DNA of 42,354 nt from Bacilli bacterium (GCA_031289255.1 JAITPW010000018.1:1-42354); one strand, 5' to 3'. Counted from the first letter of the stretch, positions 10,063 to 21,081 are shown. The notes: a model not told the origin generated them from the letters alone. Made by a program: numbers and translations.

Positions 10063-10296
10063 GATTATTCCTCCTTAAAACTAAATTTTAGAATGAACTC
10101 ATTATAAACCCAAATCAAAAAATATAAGATACAAATAAACAAATAATGTTCATAAGTTGGTATATTTTAGATAAATTATAATTTAAATTTAGTTTATTTT
10201 AATATAAATAGGCTTATGTTACTTTCTAATTAAGGTATTTCTCTTACTTGTATATGTCAAAATTATAAATATCATAAATTAAGAGATATTTTGATT

Positions 10297-10325
10297 AAAA
10301 AAAAGGGCTAGTTCTTACTAGTCCT
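10297..10325 (-). terminator. Intrinsic terminator
   Basis: GGACTAG-loop-CTAGCCC imperfect stem followed by T8 on -. Confidence 0.7.
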
Positions 10326-11181
10326 AAATCCATTCGGAAATATAATTATTGTTATTTAAGGCAAAAGTTTTATTATTAAAGGACTTCACCATCATAAATA
10401 ATTCTTTTTTAGTAATTTTGAAGTTTATCAAATCAGTACTAAACTCATAATATTCAGCCTCTATATTATTAAGTAAAGCTAGTAAATCAGTTGCTGAATA
10501 GTAAGCACATTCATTAATAAGGGCTTTTTGATGATCTATTTTATAGAAAGCATAAGCTTTTTGTGAACATACAATTGTTAGATTATCAATCTCATTCATT
10601 ATAATAAGATTTCTAAAATAAGGTAAATCTCTTACTTTAAAACCATTAAGATTTAAGGTATAAGCTTGATAAATCTTTAAGAGATCCTTTTCATCAGGCT
10701 TAATTAATGAACTAGTTTCATAAAGAACAAGGTCTTTTTTAGTTAAAGATACGATATTTTTATAATAAGCATTTTGAAAGCCAAATGGTCGATAGAGATC
10801 CCAATTATATGCTTGGAGAATCATAAAATCCTGTTTTAAAATATCTCGAGCATAATTAAGAGCATAATTTAATAAAGATTTCATATAACCTTGATGACGA
10901 TCCTTAATAAAAGTAGCAACTCCAACTACAAAACTAACTTCTATTTGTTTTTCTTGATAAATTAATTGGTGTTGATTTAATTGTAATGAACATCTTATTT
11001 CATGATCTTCTATTAAGACAAAGGTATTAGATAAATTGAAATTATAAGCAAAATAATAATCAATACTCTCTTTACTATCATGTTCTAAGAAACATTCATA
11101 CCATAGTTTTTTAAGAACTTCTAAATCTTGATGATGAGCTTTTCTAATGTTCATCATTGCGCCTAATACTATATTTTTCAA
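10324..11181 (-). CDS. GNAT family N-acetyltransferase
   Basis: MNIRKAHHQDLEVLKKLWYECF start, VGVATFIKDRHQGYMKSLLNYAL acetyl-CoA-site-like motif. Confidence 0.75.
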   Translation of the reverse strand: MKNIVLGAMMNIRKAHHQDLEVLKKLWYECFLEHDSKESIDYYFAYNFNLSNTFVLIEDHEIRCSLQLNQHQLIYQEKQIEVSFVVGVATFIKDRHQGYMKSLLNYALNYARDILKQDFMILQAYNWDLYRPFGFQNAYYKNIVSLTKKDLVLYETSSLIKPDEKDLLKIYQAYTLNLNGFKVRDLPYFRNLIIMNEIDNLTIVCSQKAYAFYKIDHQKALINECAYYSATDLLALLNNIEAEYYEFSTDLINFKITKKELFMMVKSFNNKTFALNNNNYISEWI

Positions 11182-12052
11182 CTAAATATTCAGGTTGATA
11201 AGATAATTTAGATTTTCTTAAGTTTTCTTCACCAACATCATCTTCGGTATTAATAAATTCAAGATCATCAAAGAAATTACTAACTAATTGTTTTCTAATA
11301 AAAGGATAAAGGCCCACAATATGAGGGTTAGCTTTTTCAACGTTGACAACCGCTGTGGTATCATTTAACTGCGTTCCAAAGGAAAAAGCTTCTAATTCAT
11401 TATCAATATAAATAGCTAGACCTTCACAACTTAATTTATCAAAATTATTTAAGACATCAATCGTTCCTTTAACTTCTTGATCAATATACATATCTCTTTC
11501 TAATTTTGTTTCATCCCATTTTTTAGTGAATTGAATACAATCTTGAGCAACTTGTTTGTTTTCACTAATGATCTTTATTTCATAACGACCTTCATAATTC
11601 TTTAAGAAATTATTTAAATGATTTCTTTTCTTTTGTAGTTTCTTACCACTATAAGTCATCAATTTTTGAGCACTATATAAATAATCATAAGAGTCTCTAG
11701 TTAGTTCATAACTAAAAAAAGAGCCATATTTTTCTTCAATTCTTTTTTGTACTTTTCTAACACAGTTATGAATTAGAAAAGGTCGATTATGTTCTTGAAA
11801 ATAATTTATTAAATAATCAATCGCTTTATCAATCTTGTCAATTGAACAAAGTGGATTTAATGAAAAATATTCTCCTTCTAGATTACAGAAAATAATTATG
11901 AAATGATTTTCAATATCTTCATACATTGACAATTCAAACATATCTCGCCACATATACATATTAGTAAAAGATAAATTATGATCTTTGTAATCAAGGTTTA
12001 ACACTTGTTTTTCAATTGTATCTTTTAATGTTAAATTAAATTTTTCTATCAT
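11144..12052 (-). CDS. DUF2156 domain protein (GNAT-like, LysX/MprF C-terminal-like)
   Basis: FTNMYMWRD, KRNHLNNFLKNY, INTEDDVGEENLRKSKLSYQPEYLVEKY motifs. Confidence 0.8.
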   Translation of the reverse strand: MIEKFNLTLKDTIEKQVLNLDYKDHNLSFTNMYMWRDMFELSMYEDIENHFIIIFCNLEGEYFSLNPLCSIDKIDKAIDYLINYFQEHNRPFLIHNCVRKVQKRIEEKYGSFFSYELTRDSYDYLYSAQKLMTYSGKKLQKKRNHLNNFLKNYEGRYEIKIISENKQVAQDCIQFTKKWDETKLERDMYIDQEVKGTIDVLNNFDKLSCEGLAIYIDNELEAFSFGTQLNDTTAVVNVEKANPHIVGLYPFIRKQLVSNFFDDLEFINTEDDVGEENLRKSKLSYQPEYLVEKYSIRRNDEH

Positions 12053-12108
12053 TTTATCACCCTTTAAATTATAGCATTATTATAAAAAATTTATTTTTAT
12101 ATGCTTTA

Positions 12109-12957
12109 TTATCGAGGCATTACTTGAACACCAACGGCATTTAAACCAGTGTGAACAGCAATAACACTACCTAAACTATATTCTTTAATGGATAGTTTAG
12201 GATTAATTTTTAACATTTCATCTCTTAAGCACTTAGCAAGTTCATGACCTTCAAAGTGAGCTACACAAAAGTGATATTGTTCAGCATCAATATTATCTAA
12301 TGCTAAATGAGCCATTTTCTTAATTGCTTTTTTCGATGATCTAATTTTTTCAACAACATCAATCTTACCTTGCTGTTGAATATCTAATTCTAAGACTGGT
12401 TTTATTTTAAGCATGCTTCCTAAAGCAGCCGCTGTTTTGGTAAGTCTTCCCCCTCGGCTTAAATGAAATAAATCATCGGCAACTAAATAAGTCTTCGCCT
12501 TACTAATATCTTCATTGACAATAGCTAAAGCATCTTCAATATTAAGTCCTTCTTTTTCAATTAATCTTCTTACTTTTAATAAAGGTTTACTTTGTAAGAT
12601 ACCAACGCAACAAGAATCGATAGGATATATTTTAAATTTTAAGGTATGGGCAATACTAACAACATTGTTTAAAGTATTGGATAAACCTGAACCCATAGCA
12701 CTAAAGATGGCACAATCATAGCCCTCTTTTTTTAATTTTTTGACATAATCTTCTATTTCCATAGGGCTTGGTTGCGAAGTAGAAATAGCTTTTTTATTAG
12801 TAATGGAATAGATAAGATAATTTAAATCTAAATTACGTCCTTCAAGATAATCATTATTTTCAATAATACAATGAAGGGGCACAAACATAAAGCCATAATC
12901 ATTAGCTTCATTTTCGCTTAAAAAACTGGAACTATCTATCATATATGCTATTTTCAT
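12109..12957 (-). CDS. DegV family fatty-acid-binding-like protein
   Basis: KIAYMIDSSSFLS, ISTSQPSP, LSRGGRLTKTAAALGSMLKIKPVLEL. Confidence 0.92.
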   Translation of the reverse strand: MKIAYMIDSSSFLSENEANDYGFMFVPLHCIIENNDYLEGRNLDLNYLIYSITNKKAISTSQPSPMEIEDYVKKLKKEGYDCAIFSAMGSGLSNTLNNVVSIAHTLKFKIYPIDSCCVGILQSKPLLKVRRLIEKEGLNIEDALAIVNEDISKAKTYLVADDLFHLSRGGRLTKTAAALGSMLKIKPVLELDIQQQGKIDVVEKIRSSKKAIKKMAHLALDNIDAEQYHFCVAHFEGHELAKCLRDEMLKINPKLSIKEYSLGSVIAVHTGLNAVGVQVMPR

Positions 12958-12960
12958 TTA

Positions 12961-14028
12961 TTAACGACCTCTAATCATTTTTATAATATTACTACTAACC
13001 CATAAAATAGGGCGATATTTTTTGGAAATCATACTTGTTTTTTCGACGAATAACTCGATGGCCATAAAGGCAATAATTAATAATATAAAAGCTATTTTTT
13101 TATTTATTAAGTAAACATAAGCTACTTGTGAAAAATAAAAAGTTACTCCATAAATGACCAAGACTGTCTTAGTATGAGATAATCCAATCTTATACATTAA
13201 AGTATGATGTAAATGTTCTTTATCTGGCGACATTATTTTAACCCCTTTAAGTTTACGCCTAATAATGGATAAAAATGTGTCTAATATTGGTATAGCAAGA
13301 ATAAAAATAGCTGGACCAAGTGTTAAAAAAGCAGAACTCTTAAATCCTAATAATGAAATACTAGCAATCATAAAACCAATAAAAAGCGAGCCGGTATCAC
13401 CCATAAATATTAAGGCCGGATGAAAATTAAAGAAGAGAAAACCTAGGATAGCTGCTAATAAAATAATTGCTATAATAACAATATCAGAACGATCTTGCAT
13501 ATAAGAGAGCATCGCAAAGGTAGCTAGAATTATCGAGGTAACCCCAGCACATAAGCCATCCATACCATCTATTAAATTAACGGCGTTCGTTATCCCGATA
13601 ATCCAAATAATTGTTACTAAAGTTGAAAGAATACCAAAATCAATATTAATTCCACCTGGTAAATGAATATTAGTAAGTCTTATTTGTCCATAAAAGATAA
13701 TAACTAATGTTGCCAAAATTTGAAAAGCTAATTTATTAAGAGCTTTTAATTCAACTAAATCATCGATAATACCACATAATCCAATAATAAAACCACCGAT
13801 TAATAGGGCCATTATTTGTTGGTCACCTTTGACAAATAAGGCCGTACCAATAAAGAAAGCTGAATAAATAGCCAGTCCTCCCATCCGTGGGGTAATCTTC
13901 TTATGGATATGACGAGCTCCTGGCCAAGCGACAATATATAAATGCATGCTTACTTTAGCGACTAGTGGTGTTAAAATAAGCGATATCATAATCGTTACAA
14001 AAAAGACTAATAAATATGTTAATTCCAT
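12961..14028 (-). CDS. tagO: Undecaprenyl-phosphate GlcNAc-1-phosphate transferase (MraY/WecA/TagO family)
   Basis: KITPRMGGLAIY, GIIDDLVELKALNKL, NAVNLIDGMDGLCAG, MGDTGSLFIGF, HLHHTL. Confidence 0.88.
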   Translation of the reverse strand: MELTYLLVFFVTIMISLILTPLVAKVSMHLYIVAWPGARHIHKKITPRMGGLAIYSAFFIGTALFVKGDQQIMALLIGGFIIGLCGIIDDLVELKALNKLAFQILATLVIIFYGQIRLTNIHLPGGINIDFGILSTLVTIIWIIGITNAVNLIDGMDGLCAGVTSIILATFAMLSYMQDRSDIVIIAIILLAAILGFLFFNFHPALIFMGDTGSLFIGFMIASISLLGFKSSAFLTLGPAIFILAIPILDTFLSIIRRKLKGVKIMSPDKEHLHHTLMYKIGLSHTKTVLVIYGVTFYFSQVAYVYLINKKIAFILLIIAFMAIELFVEKTSMISKKYRPILWVSSNIIKMIRGR

Positions 14029-14039
14029 GACAGACCTCC

Positions 14040-14639
14040 TTATTCAAAATAAGTATCTTTATTATTAAGCAATACATCTAAAGCAATTTGGTATTCTTCT
14101 TGCGAAATCTTCCATGAAAATGGTGGTAATTCATTTAAATCATAAAAATTAACTTCATCAGTTTCATAAGCTGTTTCTGGTTTACCACCAATTATTTCTC
14201 CTTCAAATATAATACTATATTCACATATACTAGTAGCTTTGTCTTGATGTTTATTATGATCAAAAATACCGAGAACTCTTTTTATTCTAACATCATAACC
14301 ACTTTCCTGTAATACTTCTTTAATAGCTGTTTCTTGGGGACTATCATATAAATCACACCATCCTCCTGGAAGGGCATATTTATGATCAACTACTTCTCTA
14401 ACTAGTAGAATTTTATTATTCTCAATAATCATAACCCGAGCTGAAACACTAGGGGTTGGATAGATGTCTTTTATAAAATAGTTATCATTTTCTAAAGCAG
14501 TATTGGTATATTGTTCAAGCATTTTTTTAGTAAGATATTGAATTTCTAAGTAATTATCTAAAGCATAAGGATCAGTTGAAAAAGTTAAGCCTATTTTCGC
14601 AATGCCTTGCATTTTTATTAAGTATTCTAAATATTTCAT
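14040..14639 (-). CDS. NUDIX hydrolase with N-terminal NUDIX-associated domain
   Basis: Nudix box GWCDLYDSPQETAIKEVLQESGYDV. Confidence 0.92.
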   Translation of the reverse strand: MKYLEYLIKMQGIAKIGLTFSTDPYALDNYLEIQYLTKKMLEQYTNTALENDNYFIKDIYPTPSVSARVMIIENNKILLVREVVDHKYALPGGWCDLYDSPQETAIKEVLQESGYDVRIKRVLGIFDHNKHQDKATSICEYSIIFEGEIIGGKPETAYETDEVNFYDLNELPPFSWKISQEEYQIALDVLLNNKDTYFE

Positions 14640-14641
14640 AA

Positions 14642-16231
14642 TTAGTTATTAAAAGCATCTGGTAAATCGTTTTCTAATAAAACATAACAATCGGGTTGCT
14701 TTATTCTTTCTAAAGTATTAAAAGCATCAAAAATCCGATTAACAATATACACATATTTCATATTATAACCAGATTCGACTAAACCTTCATAAATAGCTTT
14801 AGTTTGGTTACGCCCTACTAATATAATACGATCACAACGATCTTTAAAATATAAGCCAAACTCTTTATTATAATAATCCTGTTTAGTTCCTAGATCAATT
14901 AATCCTGGGGTAATACAAATTCTTAAGCCAGGCATTTTAGCCAGAACATCTAATGTTTTTTTACTAGAGACAGGATTAGAATTAAAAGCATTATCGATAA
15001 TAGTATAATCTTTTTGTTTTTTAACTTCTAAGCGATGAGGCGTATACTCAAGCTGTTTAATCGCAATTATCAACTCTTTGATACTGATATGATAATGAAG
15101 ACCGATGGCGATACCAGCTAAAATATTATAAATATTATGAATACCTAATAATCTTGTTTCAAAATGAACTAATTCATCATTTATTAAGACATCAAAATTA
15201 CTACCATCTTTACTATAATTAATATTTAATGCTTGATAATCAGCTTCATTTTCAATACCATACCAAATCTGCTTAGCACGGGACTTAATAGGATAATTAC
15301 TGATATATGGTTCATCTTTATTTAAAATAACTAAGCCATCCTCATTCATTAATTCAACCATCTTCATTTTCTCATTAATAATATTTTCTTGCGTTTTAAA
15401 AGTACCTAAATGTTGTTCTCCAATCGAAGTAACAATACCAATTTGTGGTTCTACAAAATGAAATAATTCACTTATATCCCCAACTTTATCAGCACCCATT
15501 TCACAAATAAAAATATCATGAATTGGTTGTAAATTATTATTAATAGTTATTGATATCCCTTGTGGCGTATTATAACTAGCTGGTGTTACCAGACAATAAT
15601 ATTTTTTTGATAATATTTCATAGATAATATTTTTACTACTAGTTTTTCCATAACTACCAGTTATTCCAATCTTTGATAATGAAGGGATATTATTTAATTT
15701 CGTTTTAGCTTGTCTTAAAAAGCGATTCTTAAAAATAGTCTCTAAAGGATTATTAATAAGACTTACTAAGCTAATAAGATGCATTTGATATAAATGAAAT
15801 AAAGCTAGTAGAACAATAAAAATCTTAAAATAATTACCTACTAAAAAATATTCTCCTATTAAAAATAAGACACTAATAATACCATAGGTGAATAACTGTC
15901 TTTTGACACGATTAGTATAAACTAGTGGTTTAATATAAGTTTTATATTTATTTTTATTAGCCATATTAATAGTAAAAATGACCAGTATTGTTAGCATAAT
16001 AAAGATTTGAATTTCACGATGAGGAATAATAAATAAAGAAATGATTATTAATAACCAACTAATCATTATTGCTAGAGGATAAGTTTTAGTAACATTACTT
16101 TTCTGCCATTGATAGAAACGGGTTATTTCATAACGATTCTGTTGAAACATATGAATACCTTTTAAAGCAAAACGCACTACGATATATTCATATACAATCA
16201 TTGTTATGATTAATAAAATATCATCAATCAT
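14642..16231 (-). CDS. MurF-like Mur ligase with N-terminal membrane segment
   Basis: GITGSYGKTSSKN P-loop, EMGADKVGDI, DNAFNSNPVSSKKTLDVL; several N-terminal TM helices. Confidence 0.88.
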   Translation of the reverse strand: MIDDILLIITMIVYEYIVVRFALKGIHMFQQNRYEITRFYQWQKSNVTKTYPLAIMISWLLIIISLFIIPHREIQIFIMLTILVIFTINMANKNKYKTYIKPLVYTNRVKRQLFTYGIISVLFLIGEYFLVGNYFKIFIVLLALFHLYQMHLISLVSLINNPLETIFKNRFLRQAKTKLNNIPSLSKIGITGSYGKTSSKNIIYEILSKKYYCLVTPASYNTPQGISITINNNLQPIHDIFICEMGADKVGDISELFHFVEPQIGIVTSIGEQHLGTFKTQENIINEKMKMVELMNEDGLVILNKDEPYISNYPIKSRAKQIWYGIENEADYQALNINYSKDGSNFDVLINDELVHFETRLLGIHNIYNILAGIAIGLHYHISIKELIIAIKQLEYTPHRLEVKKQKDYTIIDNAFNSNPVSSKKTLDVLAKMPGLRICITPGLIDLGTKQDYYNKEFGLYFKDRCDRIILVGRNQTKAIYEGLVESGYNMKYVYIVNRIFDAFNTLERIKQPDCYVLLENDLPDAFNN

Positions 16232-16985
16232 TAATTATCCCCTCCTTTAAAAAATTATTAGTATCTCTACTAAAATCATCATTTCTTTCTAAATAGGCAT
16301 AATGAGATGCCCCATCATAAATAATTAATTTACTTTGTTTTATCTCTTTATTCAGAACTTCTCCCATCCATATTGGCGTAGCATCATCTTCACTACCAAA
16401 TATTAATAATACTGGTACTTTAATATTATTTAAATAAGGTTGAGCATCTTCATTAATAGCATTCTTAAGAACCTCTTTCATCATTGGACTACTATTACGA
16501 TAATCCTCTGAACCACTATTTTCAATATATTCATTTACATAATGTTTAATAAAGGGAAAGTTTTTAAAATTTCTAAAAAATTTAAATAAGTAAATTCTAA
16601 AATAGTATAAGATATTCTTCTTACTTTTAAGACCAGCTGCTCCTGTTAAAATCATTCGATCAACATTTTCATTAAAAGCAGCATATTTAAGAGCAATTCG
16701 ACACCCAAAAGAATGACCAATGATAATTGGATTAATTATCTTATTAATTTCAATAAAATTTTTTAAAAACTCAACATAATCACTAACAGTATAAGGATAT
16801 GATGGTTCATCACTATAACCAAAACCAGGTAAATCAATATTATAAACTAAATAAGAATTACTTAGATTATTAACAATCGAATACATCATCTCTAAATTTT
16901 GTCCCCAACCATGCATTAAGATTACTGGTTGTCCTTGTCCACTTTTTTCATAATTAACTACCATATTATCTATAATTATTTCCAT
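16224..16985 (-). CDS. Alpha/beta hydrolase
   Basis: ILMHGWGQN oxyanion motif, GHSFGCRIAL nucleophile elbow, GSEDDATP, SHYAYLE. Confidence 0.92.
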   Translation of the reverse strand: MEIIIDNMVVNYEKSGQGQPVILMHGWGQNLEMMYSIVNNLSNSYLVYNIDLPGFGYSDEPSYPYTVSDYVEFLKNFIEINKIINPIIIGHSFGCRIALKYAAFNENVDRMILTGAAGLKSKKNILYYFRIYLFKFFRNFKNFPFIKHYVNEYIENSGSEDYRNSSPMMKEVLKNAINEDAQPYLNNIKVPVLLIFGSEDDATPIWMGEVLNKEIKQSKLIIYDGASHYAYLERNDDFSRDTNNFLKEGIIND

Positions 16986-17083
16986 AATATCATCCCTTTA
17001 TTTTGCTTAATAATTATACCATAATCAACGGTAACTTCAAACTAAGCAATATTATCACAATCATAGAAAATAATATCGATAAT

Positions 17084-17119
17084 AAAAAAAATCGTTAACT
17101 TAAGAACTTAAATTAGCGA
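17084..17119 (-). terminator. Intrinsic terminator downstream of the tail-anchored protein gene
   Basis: Imperfect stem TCGCTAA...TTAACGA followed by T8 on -. Confidence 0.6.
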
Positions 17120-17139
17120 CTATTTATAATAATATTATT

Positions 17140-18321
17140 CTAAAAATTTAAGAATGTTTTAGCAATTAGAAATCCAACAACAATAATTAAAATAACAAGA
17201 ACAATCGAAAATAAAATATCTAAGACTTTAGATTTAGGTTTTTCCTTATTATTAGTTATCTCTTCATTTTTTAAAGCTGCAATATCATCCTTAGAAAAAC
17301 TAATACGACTATTTTCATCTAAAGCAATTGATAAAGTATCTGATATATCGGTTTTACGATCATGCGTTTTACTAAGTTTTTCAATACCTGAAGCAAAACT
17401 TTCATTGGCTTCATCTTTTTTAACTTTAAATAAATCATTATCTATACTTAATGGTGGTAGTGGTTCTTGTTCAACAACGACCTCTGTGGGTGTATTATCT
17501 AATAGCGAGAACACTTCTTCTTGAGGTTTTACTAAAATATCTTTTGATTCATCAAGTAATGCTAATTGGGAATCCAATTCACTCATAATTAAATCATTAG
17601 TATTTTCGATAATCACTTCATCATGTTTAACTTCTTCTTCAATAGGATTATCAATTGTTTCATTATAGTTCTTAGCATTATTAATGGCTTTTAAAAATAA
17701 CTTATCTTGTAAAGTAAAATCAGTAGCTTCAATAGGATCAACAGTTTCGACAGCTGGTTGACTGGCAATTTGTTCACGTAAAGGATTAGTTAAAATAACA
17801 TTATTATTACTAATTCCACGTGCTATTTCTTCTTGCGTGGGAATATCATCTTGATAAGTAGCATTCTCTTGAAAAATTGGTTGTGATCCTAAGAGAATCT
17901 CATTTTCTTCAAGTTCAACTAGCTCTGGTTTACTAGGTTTATGAACATGATTATTCAGACTATTACCACGAAGATTTTCATATAATTTACGAGCATTTTC
18001 TTCAAAGCTATAGGTACGATTATGATAACTATCTTCATATTTATGATCTTCTTTAATAATTTGGGCTTGAGCTATTTCTTCTTTAAGTTTTTCAACATTA
18101 ACACTTTCTTGATTTTGAACTCGTTCTTTAATTTCATCAACTGTTGCTACATAAGAAAAAGAACGATTACTATTTTCAACTTTTTTCTCTTCGTTCACTT
18201 TATTAAAATAGGCTAATGCATCATTTACTGTCCGAGCATGTTTATTAGTATCTTCATTTATTTCTAATATTTTTTGATATTCTTCATCACTTTTAACTCG
18301 ACTTCTCATTATAATCGCCAC
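17140..18321 (-). CDS. Hypothetical acidic protein with single C-terminal TM helix
   Basis: 393 aa, long low-complexity acidic region, C-terminal KVLDILFSIVLVILIIVVGFLIAKTFLNF; 15 nt downstream of whiA. Confidence 0.75.
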   Translation of the reverse strand: MAIIMRSRVKSDEEYQKILEINEDTNKHARTVNDALAYFNKVNEEKKVENSNRSFSYVATVDEIKERVQNQESVNVEKLKEEIAQAQIIKEDHKYEDSYHNRTYSFEENARKLYENLRGNSLNNHVHKPSKPELVELEENEILLGSQPIFQENATYQDDIPTQEEIARGISNNNVILTNPLREQIASQPAVETVDPIEATDFTLQDKLFLKAINNAKNYNETIDNPIEEEVKHDEVIIENTNDLIMSELDSQLALLDESKDILVKPQEEVFSLLDNTPTEVVVEQEPLPPLSIDNDLFKVKKDEANESFASGIEKLSKTHDRKTDISDTLSIALDENSRISFSKDDIAALKNEEITNNKEKPKSKVLDILFSIVLVILIIVVGFLIAKTFLNF

Positions 18322-18336
18322 CTTTATTCACTTGAT

Positions 18337-19290
18337 TTACTTTATTTTTAATGCGATATCTTTTAATTTCTTTAGTCGATGATTAATTGCTGAACGACTA
18401 ATTTTAATTTGATATTCTTTTTCATATAAGGATACTAATTCACTTAAGCTAGCATCACTATATTTTAATCTTAAATTAGCAATATTTCTTAAACCAATAT
18501 CTAATCTTTTTAAATGATTAATGGTTATTAATTTATTAATAGCCTCAATCTGTTCATTTGCTGCTTTTTGAACTTTCTGTTCATTAGCAACATCCATATT
18601 ATTCATTCGATTAATTGAATTCACAAAATCTCTTTGCATTCTAATATCTTCAAAATTAAACATTGAAGTTGTTGCTTGTAGATAGTTTAAAAAATCGACG
18701 ATTTCTCGTGCTGATTTAATATAAAGAACATAATTACTTCTTCGTTTAATGATCTTAAAATTAATACTTAACGCATATTTACCTTTATTAACTAAATCAA
18801 TTAATCTTTTTAAATCTTCTAAATATGCTAAGTCACTTGATTGTATTTCTAAATGATAATTAGCTTTACTAGGTGAATTAACTGATCCAGCCGCTACAAA
18901 ACTACCAGCGATATAAGCCTTAGCCCAATTAGCATTTTGAAAGTAACAAAGATCAATTTTACTTTTAAAGGCCAAGCCATCCATTAATTTTAAATCTTCT
19001 AAAATAGCAAGTGTATTATTAAAAATCCTTATTGTATAATAATGAGTCTTATTAAGCTTCATATTTTTTTGAACAATTATCTGTGGTTTCTCATGATAGA
19101 TATCATTTAAAAAACGATAAATTTTCTTAATAATTGTCGCATTTTGAAACGAAATATCAACACTTAAGCCCTTATTACTGATATTCAGGCTACTATTCAT
19201 TTTAATTATAGCACTTATGAAGGCTTTTTTACAACCTAAATCATATTCTTGTTCACAAAGCTCTATTTTTACTTCTCTAGAAAAAGACAT
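18337..19290 (-). CDS. whiA: DNA-binding protein WhiA
   Basis: MSFSREVKIELCE start, LAYLEDLKRLI, RMNNMDVANEQK, SRSAINHRLKKL; next to yvcK-rapZ. Confidence 0.95.
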   Translation of the reverse strand: MSFSREVKIELCEQEYDLGCKKAFISAIIKMNSSLNISNKGLSVDISFQNATIIKKIYRFLNDIYHEKPQIIVQKNMKLNKTHYYTIRIFNNTLAILEDLKLMDGLAFKSKIDLCYFQNANWAKAYIAGSFVAAGSVNSPSKANYHLEIQSSDLAYLEDLKRLIDLVNKGKYALSINFKIIKRRSNYVLYIKSAREIVDFLNYLQATTSMFNFEDIRMQRDFVNSINRMNNMDVANEQKVQKAANEQIEAINKLITINHLKRLDIGLRNIANLRLKYSDASLSELVSLYEKEYQIKISRSAINHRLKKLKDIALKIK

Positions 19291-20243
19291 TTTATCTCCT
19301 CATTAAAAAATTTATTTATTTTCATTGGATCATGAATAACTTTACCGTTTTTGACAATCGCAATATCATATAAAAACACTTCGATATCTTGGGTGATTCT
19401 CGCAGTATCTAAGCGGACTGGGTATGCCTTTTTTAAAGCATACTTACTTATTATTTTACTAGATAATTCTTTATTATTCGCAATGACATAATCGATACCA
19501 TTAAACCCTAAATGGGCATTAATGGCCTTAATATACATGCTTAATGGGTAATTATCAGTTTCCCCTGGTTGCGACATTAAGTTCGCAAAGAAGATTTTCA
19601 AAGCCTTACTTTCTTTGATAATAGCCTTTATTTCAGGAATAATTAAATTTGGTAATAAACTAGTGTACAGACTACCAATACTGTAAATAATAACATCCGC
19701 TTCTTTAAGAGCCTCAATCGCTTCACAAGCAGCTTTAGTTTCATTTAAATAAGCAATTTTCTTAATTCTTTTATTACTTTGACCAATCATTTTTTCTCCA
19801 ATAATTTCGCTATTATCGAAATATGTTGCTTTAATATCAACCACATCATTAGTGATGGGAATAATTTTACCATTCACTTTAAAGATATCTGATAATTGAT
19901 GCATCGTATCAACTAGGTTTAAATGGGAAGATTGTAAGGCTCCTGCAATCACAATATTACCTAAAGAATGATCCTTTAAAAAACCCTTATCAAAACGATA
20001 ATCTAGTAACGATGATAATTGTTCAGGAGTATCTGCTAATGCTACTAAAACATTACGAATATCTCCTAAAGCTGGAATATTCAATTCTTCTTTTAAGACA
20101 CCACTACTGCCCCCATTATCAGCAACACTTACAATACAAGTTAAATCAATATAATCCAAATCTTTTATTCCTTTTACAAAATGAGATAACCCACTCCCAC
20201 CACCAAGACAAACAACATTAATTTTTTTACTTTTCAAGATCAC
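19269..20243 (-). CDS. yvcK: Gluconeogenesis factor YvcK/CofD family
   Basis: VVCLGGGSGLSHFVKGI, VADNGGSSGVLKEE, PALGDIRNVLVAL, SLGNIVIAG. Confidence 0.95.
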   Translation of the reverse strand: MILKSKKINVVCLGGGSGLSHFVKGIKDLDYIDLTCIVSVADNGGSSGVLKEELNIPALGDIRNVLVALADTPEQLSSLLDYRFDKGFLKDHSLGNIVIAGALQSSHLNLVDTMHQLSDIFKVNGKIIPITNDVVDIKATYFDNSEIIGEKMIGQSNKRIKKIAYLNETKAACEAIEALKEADVIIYSIGSLYTSLLPNLIIPEIKAIIKESKALKIFFANLMSQPGETDNYPLSMYIKAINAHLGFNGIDYVIANNKELSSKIISKYALKKAYPVRLDTARITQDIEVFLYDIAIVKNGKVIHDPMKINKFFNEEIKCLFLEK

Positions 20244-21081
20244 GATGTTCCTTTATAACTTGATAATCTTCATTAAAATAATTATACAAATAATTAACAA
20301 GGCTTACTGAACGGTGTTTACCACCAGTACAGCCAATGCCTATTACTAAATATGAACGATTTGTTGCTTGTTGGTTTTTAATGCAATATTTTAATAATGG
20401 TAATAAATAAGTTAATAAGTCTTTGGTATTACTTTGTGATAAAACAAAATCATATACTAAATCATTATTACCATCTAAATTCTTTAATTCCTCATTATAA
20501 TAAGGGTTTTCGATAAATCTGACATCAAAAGCATAATCTAAATCCTGGGGGATACCATGTTTATAACCATAAGATACAAAACATAATCGAAAAGGTGCAT
20601 CTAGTTTTTGATCAATAACTTTACCTAAATAATTTTTTAATTGCTTAGCCCTTAACTTTGAGGTGTCAATGACTAAATCAGCTTTATTACGCATAATCAT
20701 CAGATTATCTCGTTCCCGATCGATCGACTCAAAAAGCGTATCATACTGATTAATGAAAGGATGTTGTTTTCTGGTCAGTTGAAAGCGTCTTTGTAGTGTT
20801 TCATTATCAACATCTAAATATAGTATTTTTAAAGTTAACCATTCATAAGAACGTAGACTAACAATTAAATCAAGCATTTTATTCGCATCAATATTAGAAT
20901 TAATCGCGATAGCATAATGTTGATAATATTCTTTTTCATTTAATATTTTTAAGGTTCCACCAATCATTTCACTTGGCAGATTATCAATACAATAATAACC
21001 AGCACATTCAAAATAATCCATGGCGATGGTTTTCCCAGCACCACTTATCCCACAAACAATTAATAATTCTTTAGTACTCAT
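20227..21081 (-). CDS. rapZ: RNase adapter protein RapZ
   Basis: GISGAGKTIAMDYFECAGYYCIDNLP, SYGYKHGIPQDLDYAFDVRFIENPYY, GIGCTGGKHRSV. Confidence 0.96.
   Translation of the reverse strand: MSTKELLIVCGISGAGKTIAMDYFECAGYYCIDNLPSEMIGGTLKILNEKEYYQHYAIAINSNIDANKMLDLIVSLRSYEWLTLKILYLDVDNETLQRRFQLTRKQHPFINQYDTLFESIDRERDNLMIMRNKADLVIDTSKLRAKQLKNYLGKVIDQKLDAPFRLCFVSYGYKHGIPQDLDYAFDVRFIENPYYNEELKNLDGNNDLVYDFVLSQSNTKDLLTYLLPLLKYCIKNQQATNRSYLVIGIGCTGGKHRSVSLVNYLYNYFNEDYQVIKEHRDLEK

Noticed and set aside
12515-12721. 68 aa + strand ORF antisense to degV
   Set aside because: Shadow ORF; no independent evidence.
18022-18216. 64 aa + strand ORF antisense to the tail-anchored protein gene
   Set aside because: Low-complexity shadow ORF.
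20012-20221. 69 aa + strand ORF antisense to yvcK
   Set aside because: Shadow ORF in a conserved gene.
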